Of a DNA stretch of 64,000 nucleotides, positions 8,153 through 17,094 are shown one piece after another. The first letter of the stretch is position 1; every line of letters begins with the position of its first letter. The stretch covers positions 124,001 to 188,000 of the forward strand of contig JBAXIO010000004.1 of the NCBI GenBank assembly GCA_037138335.1, written 5' to 3'. Below the pieces are notes generated by a model, which searched no databases, was not told the origin of the DNA, and was given only the letters and a program-made list of their open reading frames with translations. A program made the position numbers and the translations under genes. This DNA comes from CAIRDP01 sp037138335 (GTDB taxonomy: Bacteria; Bacteroidota; Bacteroidia; Bacteroidales; FEN-979).

Positions 8153-9949
8153 TTATTTCCCGTCATCCTTCAGTATACGGATCTGTTTCACCGAATCATT
8201 TTTCCTGGTTGAATTCAGGTCCATCATGTCCTTATGGTCTGCCATCATTTTTTTCGCTTCCTGCTTGACCATCTCGGTCAGGGGAATACCCTTGTCCCTG
8301 GCCCTTTTCTGCAGGATGTCCATCCAGTCGGGATTGTTCCTGATCTGCCCGATAAAATATGCAAGGGTGTCGGTCTTGGCCGGGGGTTTGAAACTGTCGG
8401 CGGGCATGAAACTCAGATCCTCCTTCAGGTTTATGAGTTTGTAGATGTAAGCTTTGCGGATGGTGTCACGGCCCCTGGTGATTTGGATGGTATCCGAAGG
8501 AAGCACCAGTTCGAATAATTTCCCGTAAAGTGCAACAGGGTCTTCATAATCATCGCTTAAAGCAATGTACCAGGCATCGGCATCTTTCTTCATGCCTCCC
8601 CTGATGCGGTTTATCCACTGGTACTTGTGGATGCGCTCCAGGCTTCCCAATGCATATACTTTACGTCCGGAAGGGCGTGCAACATAATAGTCGAAATTGG
8701 CTGCAGGGAACCAGCGGAAAGTAAAGATAGGTGAACCTTTGTCGATCAGGAAATGGTCCTCCTCCCAGTTTGCCATGGGGGCGAACTTTTCACCCAGCTG
8801 CTGCATGCCGCAGAGATCGGCTGAAACATCTTCGACTTTCCATTTTTTCAAAGGTACCCATCCATACCGTATCTGGGTTACGGCAAGTGAAATAACGGCA
8901 AGTATAAATACCAGGGCAATGGCTGCCGGCCAGGGTATGAGCCTCAGCCTTTTTTCTTTAGTTGAAGGCGTGGCAAGCCAGGAGGCGGCTATAAGGATGA
9001 ATCCTATATATGCCGGTCCTGTCCAATGCGGGAGAGTTGACCTGAAAAGTGAAAAAGAAACGAAAACAATCCATAAAGGAAGGCTCATCCACAGAATAAG
9101 TCGCCGGTATGGCTTTTCAAGGATCTCTTTCCCCCTTAACAGGGCAATGAAGGCCAGGATTATCAGGATGATATTTACCGGGTTATTGTAAAAAACCTGT
9201 CCGGCAATCTCGGTGAGGAAATACTGGGGCTGGATTCCCGAATCAGTCATCCCTACCCGGCTTTCATGGAATGTGAAACTGATATAATTGTTATTGTAAT
9301 TCCAGAAAATTACAGGCATGAACAGCATTACAGCCATCAGCAAGGCAATCCAGGTTTCCTTTGCCAGCAGCCATTTCCTGTTGTGAAAAAGTATAAACAT
9401 CCCGGCCCCGAAGATCAAAAACACCGAATGGTATTTTGAAAGCAATGCAAGTCCTATGCTTAAGCCTGAAAAAAACAGGTACGCCCTGCTCTGGCTTGAG
9501 AGTGACTCATCGGGCAGGGAGCAGATCAGAAGGTACATGCTTACCAGCCAGAAAAATACCTGAGGGGTATCGGGGAGGATAAACGTGCCTACGAGGATAA
9601 ACCCGTAAAAAGAAGCCGTGAAAAGAAGGGCTGCATACAGCCCTGCTGCTGCATTTTTGATCTTCTTCCCGATCAGGAAGATCATCCAGGTTGAAGCCGT
9701 TCCCAGGACCACCGATCCCAGCCTGAGAAAAAGTTCACTGTCGAACCTCAGGTTAAGCGTGAACAACTGTATCACCAATCCGACCATCGGCGGGTGGTCG
9801 AAATGGCTCATGTCGGGAAATTTGGCGTAAGTCCAGTAGTAGACTTCGTCATTCCCAAGCTCGATGGAGCCGGCAATCAATGCCCTTACCACTGCCGATA
9901 AAACCAGCAGTATCCCTAATGCCCAGTATATTTTACGGTTGGACGGCAT
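8153..9949 (-). CDS. GT39/GT83-type polyisoprenyl-phosphate-sugar glycosyltransferase (PMT/ArnT-like)
   Basis: 598 residues, polytopic membrane protein. The first periplasmic loop has LGNDEVYYWTYAKF with D34-E35 and HFDHPP at about 49-54, which is the PMT_2/ArnT signature: the acidic pair is catalytic in this family. About ten hydrophobic segments follow to residue ~365, then a C-terminal soluble domain (~370-598). Such enzymes move sugars from undecaprenyl/dolichyl-phosphate to lipids or proteins on the outer face of the inner membrane; the acceptor here is unknown. It is last in a minus-strand run; its ATG (9949) lies 17 bp inside the preceding gene, which suggests translational coupling. 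Confidence 0.82.
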   Translation of the reverse strand: MPSNRKIYWALGILLVLSAVVRALIAGSIELGNDEVYYWTYAKFPDMSHFDHPPMVGLVIQLFTLNLRFDSELFLRLGSVVLGTASTWMIFLIGKKIKNAAAGLYAALLFTASFYGFILVGTFILPDTPQVFFWLVSMYLLICSLPDESLSSQSRAYLFFSGLSIGLALLSKYHSVFLIFGAGMFILFHNRKWLLAKETWIALLMAVMLFMPVIFWNYNNNYISFTFHESRVGMTDSGIQPQYFLTEIAGQVFYNNPVNIILIILAFIALLRGKEILEKPYRRLILWMSLPLWIVFVSFSLFRSTLPHWTGPAYIGFILIAASWLATPSTKEKRLRLIPWPAAIALVFILAVISLAVTQIRYGWVPLKKWKVEDVSADLCGMQQLGEKFAPMANWEEDHFLIDKGSPIFTFRWFPAANFDYYVARPSGRKVYALGSLERIHKYQWINRIRGGMKKDADAWYIALSDDYEDPVALYGKLFELVLPSDTIQITRGRDTIRKAYIYKLINLKEDLSFMPADSFKPPAKTDTLAYFIGQIRNNPDWMDILQKRARDKGIPLTEMVKQEAKKMMADHKDMMDLNSTRKNDSVKQIRILKDDGK

Positions 9950-11177
9950 CTTTGCTTTGTTTCCTGTTCTTTCTTAAACGCCAGATAGTCCAGAGAATTG
10001 CGATCAGCGAGCCAAAAGCCATAAAGCGAAAGATCAGGGTCCTGGGCCAGTTGATCTCTGCCTTCAGGTCATTCAGGGGGAATTCCCCATTATAACGGAA
10101 AACAGGGTTAAGGTAAAAAATATCCCCGGGGCCAATTGTAGGATGGGCATGGTAGGCGAAGAACGTAATCTCTGTCCTGATGTAAGTGTCGGCCGGGCTG
10201 AACCTGTACCACATGGATGAATCCCCGTAAACCGATTTTCTTATCCTGCCGTCCTGGCCTATGAACATGATCTTGAACACTTCCCCGCTGACCGAAACTT
10301 TGAGCGTATCGCCGTGCATACTTACCGATCTAAGCTTCGGGATCTTCCCTGCCCAGTATGCCTTGCGGTCATAAGTCCAGCGGTTTCCCATGTATATTTC
10401 CACCCCGTAAGCCCTGCCGGCTTTCAATGACCTGACTAACGAATCGCCCCTCAGAATTGGTGAATGGATATAGGTTGCGCAACGCTGGATCTGGTAAGGG
10501 TCTTCAATATTATGGGCGTCGTCATCGGCCAGTATCCAGGCCGCATGGCCCGAAGAAAGTGCGGCATCCCACTGGGGTATCGACCTCCAGTTGTTGTCAA
10601 GGACTTCAAGCATATCGTAATTCGAGAGATACTTCATATCCCTGAGTGAGAACCCCCCTTCCCAGTCGGGATGGGCGATAGCCACTATCTCGCTCTGCGG
10701 CCGGAGGAGGTTAAGTATCTGCTGCTTCTGGCTCAGGCTCTGAACGAGGGAATAATCAAACCACAGGACCTCCCTGGCCCCGATCAGCATATGATGTTTC
10801 TTCCGGATGCCAAACCCGTGTTCATAAACGGGAATATAAAATGCCGAGTCCTTGAACTCCGTTGAAATGCTCTGGTAATTTGATATCTCAGGGGCATCGT
10901 AATGCAGCTGCTTATAAACCCTATATAACTCCTGTGGGGTGTTGTTACGGCCGGCAGTAAGCCCCCACCATTCGCGGACGTGAAAGTGGAAATTGGTTTT
11001 TCTCCATCCGCTGCTGTCGAGGCCTTCATAAGGATTGAAGAATTTATCGCCCGAAAAAGGCACAGGCTCGGGAAAATCGTATACCGGCGCCCAGAAGCTC
11101 AAAATCAGTTCAACGACAATAAACAGCAACACCAAATACCCCAGCCAGCGGAACACCCTTCCTGCGATCTTCTTCAT
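9933..11177 (-). CDS. Membrane-anchored PHP-domain protein (putative phosphoesterase)
   Basis: 414 residues. One N-terminal membrane segment (about 11-29), a large domain, and a second membrane segment near 380-400. The large domain carries PHP-type metal-binding motifs in order: NFHFH (H64, H66), ISNYQS, VYEHGFG, IAHPDW and ADDDAHN. PHP proteins are metal-dependent phosphoesterases (histidinol-phosphatase, polymerase editing domains, trehalase-like); no substrate can be assigned. The domain probably faces the periplasm given the flanking hydrophobic ends, which is unusual for PHP proteins. It sits between the Nramp transporter (9 bp gap) and the glycosyltransferase (17 bp overlap), so it is likely part of one operon. 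Confidence 0.7.
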   Translation of the reverse strand: MKKIAGRVFRWLGYLVLLFIVVELILSFWAPVYDFPEPVPFSGDKFFNPYEGLDSSGWRKTNFHFHVREWWGLTAGRNNTPQELYRVYKQLHYDAPEISNYQSISTEFKDSAFYIPVYEHGFGIRKKHHMLIGAREVLWFDYSLVQSLSQKQQILNLLRPQSEIVAIAHPDWEGGFSLRDMKYLSNYDMLEVLDNNWRSIPQWDAALSSGHAAWILADDDAHNIEDPYQIQRCATYIHSPILRGDSLVRSLKAGRAYGVEIYMGNRWTYDRKAYWAGKIPKLRSVSMHGDTLKVSVSGEVFKIMFIGQDGRIRKSVYGDSSMWYRFSPADTYIRTEITFFAYHAHPTIGPGDIFYLNPVFRYNGEFPLNDLKAEINWPRTLIFRFMAFGSLIAILWTIWRLRKNRKQSKDAVQP

Positions 11178-11186
11178 GCGGCAAAG

Positions 11187-12449
11187 TTACAAGAAACTGA
11201 TGAGAAGGCGAATATTCAGGAAAGTCACAATAGCGCCTATGAAGATCAGCAGAACTGTTGTCCTTTTCTTGTTTACATGCCTGCCCATAACACGGGCCGA
11301 TGAGGTCAGACGGATCTGGGTGAAAATGGTAAACGGCAACTGTATGCTCAGTATCATCTGTGAAATGATCAGTCCCTGGTAAGGATTGCTGATGACAAAG
11401 ATGATGAGCACCGCGATCACCAGGGAGATCATCACACCCAGCTTTGAGTGGCTGTCTTTGATGTCATAGGGTTCACCCCAGATCCCGGCAAGGATGGACC
11501 CTCCAGCCATACCTGAGGTGATCGTCGAGGCCAGTCCAGAAAACAACAAAGCCACGGCAAACACGATCCCGGCATGTTGGCCAAGCAGGGGGCTGAGTAT
11601 GCCTACCGCCTGCTGCAACTCGCCAACAGGGGTTTTATGCACAAAAAATGTTGCGGCTGCCAGTATGATGATAGCGCTGTTGATAGCCCAGCCTATGATC
11701 ATGGATAAAAGGGTGTCGAAGAATTCAAATTTCAGCTGCCTGCGGATGACATTCTCGTTTTCGAGATTCCACTGCCGGCTTTGAATTATTTCTGAATGTA
11801 AAAACAGGTTGTGGGGCATCACTACGGCGCCAAGAACACTCATGACAATGATCATGGAGCCTTGAGGGATAGAAGGATTCACCCAGCCTATCCCCGCCCC
11901 TGCCCAGTCGACCTTAACCAGAGTAAGTTCATACAGGAACGAAAGGCCGATGATAGAAACGAATGCGATAATGAACTTCTCTATTTTGCGGTAAGAATTC
12001 GTTAACAGCATGACCATCACAAAAAAGAGGGTGAGTATGGCGCCTGCCGGGATTGGAATTTTGAACAGCATGTTTAGTGCAATGGCTGCACCGAGGATCT
12101 CGGCCAGGCTGGTCGAGACCGAAGCTCCCATTGCAGTCCAGAGAACCGACTTCGAGAGCCACGGCTTCATATGCATGGTTGCCGCTTCCGAAAGGCAAAG
12201 CCCGGTTGCAATCCCGAGGTGGGCTACATTATGCTGCAGGATGATGAGCATCAGGGTTGAGAGGGTTACCATCCAGAGCAGAGTATAGCCGTACCCGGAG
12301 CCCGCTGCAATATTCGACGCCCAGTTCCCGGGGTCGATGAACCCTACCGTTACAAGCAGGCCCGGACCGATATAACGCAGGATATCCAGCCCGCCGTAAG
12401 CCGGTTTATGGTCCTTTTTTCGTAGATCCTTTAGAAATTTGTTTAGCAT
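11187..12449 (-). CDS. mntH: Nramp-family divalent metal transporter
   Basis: 420 residues, about eleven transmembrane helices. The two Nramp signatures are intact: D39-P-G-N42 in helix 1 and M211-P-H-N in helix 6; these form the metal site that selects Mn2+/Fe2+ over Ca2+. It imports divalent metals with protons across the inner membrane. It heads an operon with the PHP-domain protein and the glycosyltransferase; no MntR/Fur box was recognised. The 38 bp to the divergent glycosyltransferase gene must hold both promoters; TATCTTGG on the minus strand near 12466-12473 is one base from the -7 consensus. Confidence 0.9.
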   Translation of the reverse strand: MLNKFLKDLRKKDHKPAYGGLDILRYIGPGLLVTVGFIDPGNWASNIAAGSGYGYTLLWMVTLSTLMLIILQHNVAHLGIATGLCLSEAATMHMKPWLSKSVLWTAMGASVSTSLAEILGAAIALNMLFKIPIPAGAILTLFFVMVMLLTNSYRKIEKFIIAFVSIIGLSFLYELTLVKVDWAGAGIGWVNPSIPQGSMIIVMSVLGAVVMPHNLFLHSEIIQSRQWNLENENVIRRQLKFEFFDTLLSMIIGWAINSAIIILAAATFFVHKTPVGELQQAVGILSPLLGQHAGIVFAVALLFSGLASTITSGMAGGSILAGIWGEPYDIKDSHSKLGVMISLVIAVLIIFVISNPYQGLIISQMILSIQLPFTIFTQIRLTSSARVMGRHVNKKRTTVLLIFIGAIVTFLNIRLLISFL

Positions 12450-12487
12450 AATTTCCGAGCCAAGATACGAATTTCGTAAATTGCAGC

Positions 12488-13537
12488 GTGCGTATACTTG
12501 TCGACCTGTATAAGACCAAAGACCTCTACTCCGGCCTGGGGCAGTACTCCCTGAACTTTGCCGATGAGCTGATGAAATATTGTCCGTACAGCATAGAACC
12601 TGTATTTCTTATCCCTCAGGGGTTTACCTTTCCAAGAAATCCTGAAGCGGAATGGGTGCAAACAAATTTCTGGCAACGCATTTTGCCCCGCCTTAGCCCT
12701 AAAGCCGATATCTGGCACAGCCTCCACCAGTTTCCATCCCACCTCCCTCATCCGCAGTCAAAATTCATTCTTACCGTTCATGACCTGAACTTCCTTACCG
12801 AAAAAACACCGGCCAAAGCTGCCGGGTACCTCAGGAGGCTTCAGAAAAATGTTGACAGGGCCGCAGCTGTCACAGTGATCTCCGATTACACAGCCCAGGT
12901 GCTGAAAGAACATATTGATACCGGCAACAAAAAGCTGGTGACCATCCACGACGGAGTAAGGCTTTCAACCAGGCCCAATGCCGCAATGCCCGGCTGGCTC
13001 CCCGATAAACCGTTTTTCTTTTCCCTGTCAGTCTTTAAAGAAAAAAAGAACCTGCAGGCCCTGATCCCGCTTATGGAACATTTTCCCGATCATCTCCTGG
13101 TCCTCGGTGGTAACAACCAGACTTCCTATGGGGATAAAATACGCGGGATGATAAGGGATTCGTCTGTTTCTGAGAACATCATCCTGCCGGGGGTCCTCGA
13201 CGAGGATGAAAAATACTGGCTGTACAAACACTGCCGGGCTTTCCTCTTCCCTTCCCTTGCCGAAGGCTTCGGCCTCCCGGTGATCGAAGCCATGCTGGCA
13301 GGGAAGCAGGTTTTTCTGAGCAGGATGGCCAGCCTGCCCGAAACCGGGGGGGTGCTTGCTTTTTACTGGGACAACTTTGATGCCCGGGAAATGGCTTCCG
13401 TTCTGCGTAATGGGCTTGAGCTCAGGGAAAAGGAACCCGGGGCATGCTCAGACGAGATACGCGACTACGCTTCAAGGTATAACTGGGAAAACTGTATCAT
13501 GAAATTTCTGGAATTATACCAAACAATACTGTCATAA
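12488..13537 (+). CDS. Glycosyltransferase family 1/4 (GT-B)
   Basis: 349 residues beginning at a GTG codon; I see no alternative ATG upstream in frame. The C-terminal half has the GT4 block FLFPSLAEGFGLPVIEAM (about 252-270), where the Glu residues bind the nucleotide-sugar diphosphate, and the N-terminal half has a Rossmann-like donor/acceptor domain (TVHDLNFL, ISDYTAQVL). Probably adds a sugar to a cell-envelope glycan or lipid from a nucleotide donor. It is divergent from mntH by 38 bp and followed 39 bp later by an acyl-CoA synthetase, perhaps in one transcript. Confidence 0.85.
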   Translation: MRILVDLYKTKDLYSGLGQYSLNFADELMKYCPYSIEPVFLIPQGFTFPRNPEAEWVQTNFWQRILPRLSPKADIWHSLHQFPSHLPHPQSKFILTVHDLNFLTEKTPAKAAGYLRRLQKNVDRAAAVTVISDYTAQVLKEHIDTGNKKLVTIHDGVRLSTRPNAAMPGWLPDKPFFFSLSVFKEKKNLQALIPLMEHFPDHLLVLGGNNQTSYGDKIRGMIRDSSVSENIILPGVLDEDEKYWLYKHCRAFLFPSLAEGFGLPVIEAMLAGKQVFLSRMASLPETGGVLAFYWDNFDAREMASVLRNGLELREKEPGACSDEIRDYASRYNWENCIMKFLELYQTILS

Positions 13538-13576
13538 GTAAATAATTTTTATGAACTTCGTGCTTTATTCAAAAAT

Positions 13577-15223
13577 ATGCCTGTCCCGAAGAACCTGACA
13601 GCCCTTTTTGAAGCCAGCATCCGCAAAAACTGGGATAACAGGGCATTATCCGATTACGGCGGATCAGTTTACACCTATAAGGAAGTGGGCTCACGAATAC
13701 TGGCCATTCACGAGATTTTCAGGAAAAACGGAATCAAAAAGGGCGATAAGATCGTCCTCCTTGGCAAAAACTCTGCCAACTGGGGGATCATTTACATCGC
13801 TACGGTCACTTTCGGGGCAGTAACCGTACCCCTGCTTCCCGATTTCAAACCGGCCGATGTCCATTATATTACGACTCATTCAGATGCCTGCATGATGTTC
13901 GTGGAGGAATTTATTTTTAAAGATTTGAATGTAAAGGAGATGCCTTTGATCAGGGCGGTTTACAGGATTCAAACGAATGAGGTCCTGTACAATAAAGAAG
14001 ATGAATATCGAATATCGAACAACGAATCCCGGATATTGAAGGAAGGGACAGCTGATATTACCCCGGAATCGATACGGTTTGAAGGATTCTTGCCTGAAGA
14101 CATAGCGGTGATCAGCTATACTTCCGGAACAACCGGTTTTTCGAAAGGGGTGGTCCTCCAGCATAAAAGCCTGTACGGGAATATCCTTTTTGCGCAAAGG
14201 AACATGCCCCTCCAGGCCAAAGACAGGATCCTTTCATTCCTGCCCCTGGCGCATACCTATGGTTGCGCCTTTGAATTCCTGTTCCCCTTCACAATCGGAT
14301 GCGATATTACATTCCTTACCAAGACCCCCTCTCCCAGCATTATCATGCAGGCCTTCCAGGAAATCAGGCCGGCCCTCATCCTGAGCGTCCCCCTCGTCAT
14401 TGAGAAAATCTACAAGACCCAGATACTGCCGCTGTTCCGCAAGCAGGCGATCAGGGTACTGCTTGGGACGCCAGGCATTAACATCTTGTTGCACAATAAA
14501 ATAAAAAAGAAACTTTACGATGTCTTTGGCGGAAATGTCAGGGAACTTGTCATCGGGGGAGCTGCTTTCAACATCGAAGCCGAACAGTTTTTCAGGAAAA
14601 TAAAATTCCCGTTCACTGTCGGTTACGGCATGACTGAATGCGGACCGCTTATCTCCTATGCATCCTGGAAAACGACCCAGCTGGGCGCTTCAGGCAGGGT
14701 GGTTGACGAACTGGAACTGAAGATCGATTCCCAGGATCCTCACCGCACCACCGGGGAGATCATGGTGAGAGGCTCCCATGTGATGCTGGGGTATTATAAG
14801 AATGAAGAAGCCACGAAGCAGGTTATCGATGAAGGCGGATGGCTTCATACCGGCGACCTGGGCGTGACCGACAAACAAGGGAACATATATATCAGGGGCC
14901 GTAGCAAGAGCATGATACTTGGCCCCTCAGGTAAAAATATCTATCCCGAGGAGATTGAATCCCACCTGAACAACCGTTTCATGGTCATGGAATCCCTGGT
15001 AATCGAGCGTGAAGAGCATCTCATTGCCCTCATCTATCCCGATTATGATGCAGTTGAAAAAGCAGGGCATACAAGGGAAGAACTTGACAAGATCTTCAAA
15101 GGTTATATTCACGATCTCAACCATCGTGTGCCCAAATACATGATGGTCTCGGGATTCGAGATCCACCCTACAGAATTCGAAAAAACACCCAAACGGAGCA
15201 TTAAACGTTTTCTTTACAAATAA
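13577..15223 (+). CDS. AMP-dependent acyl-CoA synthetase (long-chain fatty acid-CoA ligase family)
   Basis: 548 residues with all ANL-superfamily motifs: P-loop ISYTSGTTGFSKG (about 178-190), GYGMTECGPL (about 352-361), the GWLHTGDLG motif with the ATP-ribose Asp (about 421-429) and a GRSKSMI hinge (about 438-444). It activates a carboxylic acid to acyl-AMP and then acyl-CoA. The beta-oxidation operon at 34-39 kb would use such products. Residues about 143-154 (EYRISNNESRI) are encoded by a five-unit 7-mer array, an insertion in a variable region. Its TAA stop shares one base with the ATG of the next gene (TAATG), so the two are coupled. Confidence 0.88.
   Translation: MPVPKNLTALFEASIRKNWDNRALSDYGGSVYTYKEVGSRILAIHEIFRKNGIKKGDKIVLLGKNSANWGIIYIATVTFGAVTVPLLPDFKPADVHYITTHSDACMMFVEEFIFKDLNVKEMPLIRAVYRIQTNEVLYNKEDEYRISNNESRILKEGTADITPESIRFEGFLPEDIAVISYTSGTTGFSKGVVLQHKSLYGNILFAQRNMPLQAKDRILSFLPLAHTYGCAFEFLFPFTIGCDITFLTKTPSPSIIMQAFQEIRPALILSVPLVIEKIYKTQILPLFRKQAIRVLLGTPGINILLHNKIKKKLYDVFGGNVRELVIGGAAFNIEAEQFFRKIKFPFTVGYGMTECGPLISYASWKTTQLGASGRVVDELELKIDSQDPHRTTGEIMVRGSHVMLGYYKNEEATKQVIDEGGWLHTGDLGVTDKQGNIYIRGRSKSMILGPSGKNIYPEEIESHLNNRFMVMESLVIEREEHLIALIYPDYDAVEKAGHTREELDKIFKGYIHDLNHRVPKYMMVSGFEIHPTEFEKTPKRSIKRFLYK
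14003..14037 (+). repeat. Translated 7-mer array (GAATATC family) inside the acyl-CoA synthetase
   Basis: Units GAATATC, GAATATC, GAACAAC, GAATCCC, GGATATT in register. Related to the GAATCCC array in the M28 peptidase gene. It remains in frame and encodes a short polar loop. Confidence 0.65.
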
Positions 15224-16680
15224 TGAAAAAACTTCTTTCTTTCCTTCTGACGGCCTTTTTCCTTACGGCCACTTATCCTTTATTTGCCCAACAAAGCGGG
15301 TCAGGCAAAACCGAGGTTATTATCCTTCACCTCAACGATATGCATGCCAAGACCGAGGGTTTTGCAAGGCTCAGATATCTTGCCGACAGCCTCCGGCGTT
15401 ACCATCCTCATCTCTTCATCGTGGCTGCCGGCGACAACTTCACCGGGAACCCGTATGTTGACATGGTGAGCGACAAAGGCTTTCCGATGATAGCTTTGAT
15501 GAACCAGGCCGGTTTTAGCCTGAGCTGTTTTGGCAACCACGAGTTTGACCTGGGCCAGGCTTTCCTTGAGAAGCGAATTGAACAGGCGAAGTTCCCCTTC
15601 ATCTGCGCCAACATAAATACCGGCTCTTCAGGCTTGAAACAGCCCCAGCCGTATTTCCTGTTAAAAGCCGGCATGCTTCAGATCCCGGTACTGGGGCTGA
15701 TAGAAATAAACGACAAGGGCATCCCCGACACACATCCTTCCAAGGTAACAGGGATCACTTTCAGCGACCCCCTGAAGACAGCAGGGCAGTATGTTGAACT
15801 GAAGAAGAAATACGGCTGCCTTATTGCCCTTTCCCATCTCGGCGTGGAAACCGATGAAAAGCTGGCCAGGGAATTTCCGCAGTTTGACGTGATCATAGGA
15901 GGGCATTCGCATACCATCCTGAAGAAACCTGTCACAGAGAATGGCGTAATGATTGTGCAGGCAGGTTCATACCAGAGATTTATCGGCAAGCTTACGCTGA
16001 TTTTCCAGGGAGGCAGTATCATTGATAAGCATGACACCCTGATCGCCCTTGAATCCCTGAACGGGGCTGAGCCCGGCATGCAGGCCCTTGTAAGGTCCTT
16101 TGAAAACAACCCGGAATTCGAGAAAGTGGCAGGGATTGCGGCAGGTAATATTTCAGGCAAGCAAAGCCTGGGCGCCTTAATGACCGATGCCGTGGCCTGG
16201 GCTGCTAAAGCCGATTTCGCCTTTCAGAACAAAGGCGGGATCAGGATCCAGGGCCTTACTGAAGGGGAGATCAAAGTAAAGGATGTTTACCGCCTCGACC
16301 CTTTCGGGAACCAGATCGTACTGTATAAGATGAAAGGCTCTGAGATCGGCAGCCTGATCATGAATTCCTATAAAAAAGAAAGGGATATCGACCTGATCCC
16401 CTCGGGCCTGACCTATACTATCAGCAAAGGAGGGAACCGTAAGGGGACGGAAGTGAAAATACTTGACCATTCAGGGAAACCCCTTGAACAGGAAAAGATC
16501 TATGCTGTTGCCCTGAGCAGTTATATCTCAGCGGCTTACACTTTTGATCACCAGGATGCGGGAACAACGCTTGATATTACAACCGAAGACTGCCTCATCA
16601 GATACCTGGCATACAGGCAAAAGGTCGATTATAAGGATATTCAGCGGGCAAAACTTAAGGTTCCCAAAGAGAAAAACTGA
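15223..16680 (+). CDS. Periplasmic 5'-nucleotidase / UshA-like metallophosphoesterase
   Basis: 485 residues with a signal peptide ending at about FAQ23. Calcineurin-like metal motifs in order: HLNDMHA (D39, H41), GDNFTG, GNHEFD and GGHSHT, all intact. The C-terminal half is the 5_nucleotid_C substrate domain (GGIRI, LYKMKGSEI). Hydrolyses nucleotides, or nucleotide sugars, in the periplasm for phosphate and nucleoside salvage. The ATG overlaps the stop of the upstream acyl-CoA synthetase gene by one base. Another phosphatase lies 400 bp downstream on the opposite strand. Confidence 0.9.
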   Translation: MKKLLSFLLTAFFLTATYPLFAQQSGSGKTEVIILHLNDMHAKTEGFARLRYLADSLRRYHPHLFIVAAGDNFTGNPYVDMVSDKGFPMIALMNQAGFSLSCFGNHEFDLGQAFLEKRIEQAKFPFICANINTGSSGLKQPQPYFLLKAGMLQIPVLGLIEINDKGIPDTHPSKVTGITFSDPLKTAGQYVELKKKYGCLIALSHLGVETDEKLAREFPQFDVIIGGHSHTILKKPVTENGVMIVQAGSYQRFIGKLTLIFQGGSIIDKHDTLIALESLNGAEPGMQALVRSFENNPEFEKVAGIAAGNISGKQSLGALMTDAVAWAAKADFAFQNKGGIRIQGLTEGEIKVKDVYRLDPFGNQIVLYKMKGSEIGSLIMNSYKKERDIDLIPSGLTYTISKGGNRKGTEVKILDHSGKPLEQEKIYAVALSSYISAAYTFDHQDAGTTLDITTEDCLIRYLAYRQKVDYKDIQRAKLKVPKEKN

Positions 16681-16811
16681 ACTTTTATGAGGAATTTCCG
16701 GTTCGGCATATTAAAACGGCCCCGGAATTCAATTGCCTGAAATTTTCCCCCTTTCAACCGCTTATTTCCCCCATTCGTCGAAAAAATGTATACGCCTGCA
16801 TAGCTCCGGTG

Positions 16812-16819
16812 TATATTTG
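16812..16819 (+). promoter_or_regulatory. -7 promoter box for the 85-residue membrane protein
   Basis: TATATTTG, exact match to TAnnTTTG, 17 bp upstream of the ATG at 16837. Confidence 0.5.
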
Positions 16820-16836
16820 TTTCAAATTAAGATTTT

Positions 16837-17094
16837 ATGCAAGCTTTACATTCGTTTCTCGCCGCTTTCGACATCTTTGGTATGATTTTGCAGTATCTTC
16901 TGAACAGCTTTACCCGTTTCGGTGAAATTTTCGAACGTTCATTCAGCTTTATAACAATTCCCATCGGAAGGCTTATCAACTCCCATCCTTCGTTTTATTA
17001 CAGCCTGATGATGGCCGGCGCCATCTTCGGGGCATACTATATCTTAAGCTCGTTTTTAGAATCAAGGGCCCGTGCCCGCAGGGTCAAAAAGTGA
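16837..17094 (+). CDS. Small membrane protein of unknown function
   Basis: 85 residues. Hydrophobic/amphipathic for most of its length, with one clear membrane segment near 52-71 (FYYSLMMAGAIFGAYYILSSF) and a basic tail ending RARARRVKK. I do not recognise a family. Support for reality: an exact -7 promoter box at 16812-16819 with a suitable leader, and codon usage like its neighbours. Its 3' end overlaps the 3' end of the convergent alkaline phosphatase gene by 11 bp. Confidence 0.6.
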   Translation: MQALHSFLAAFDIFGMILQYLLNSFTRFGEIFERSFSFITIPIGRLINSHPSFYYSLMMAGAIFGAYYILSSFLESRARARRVKK

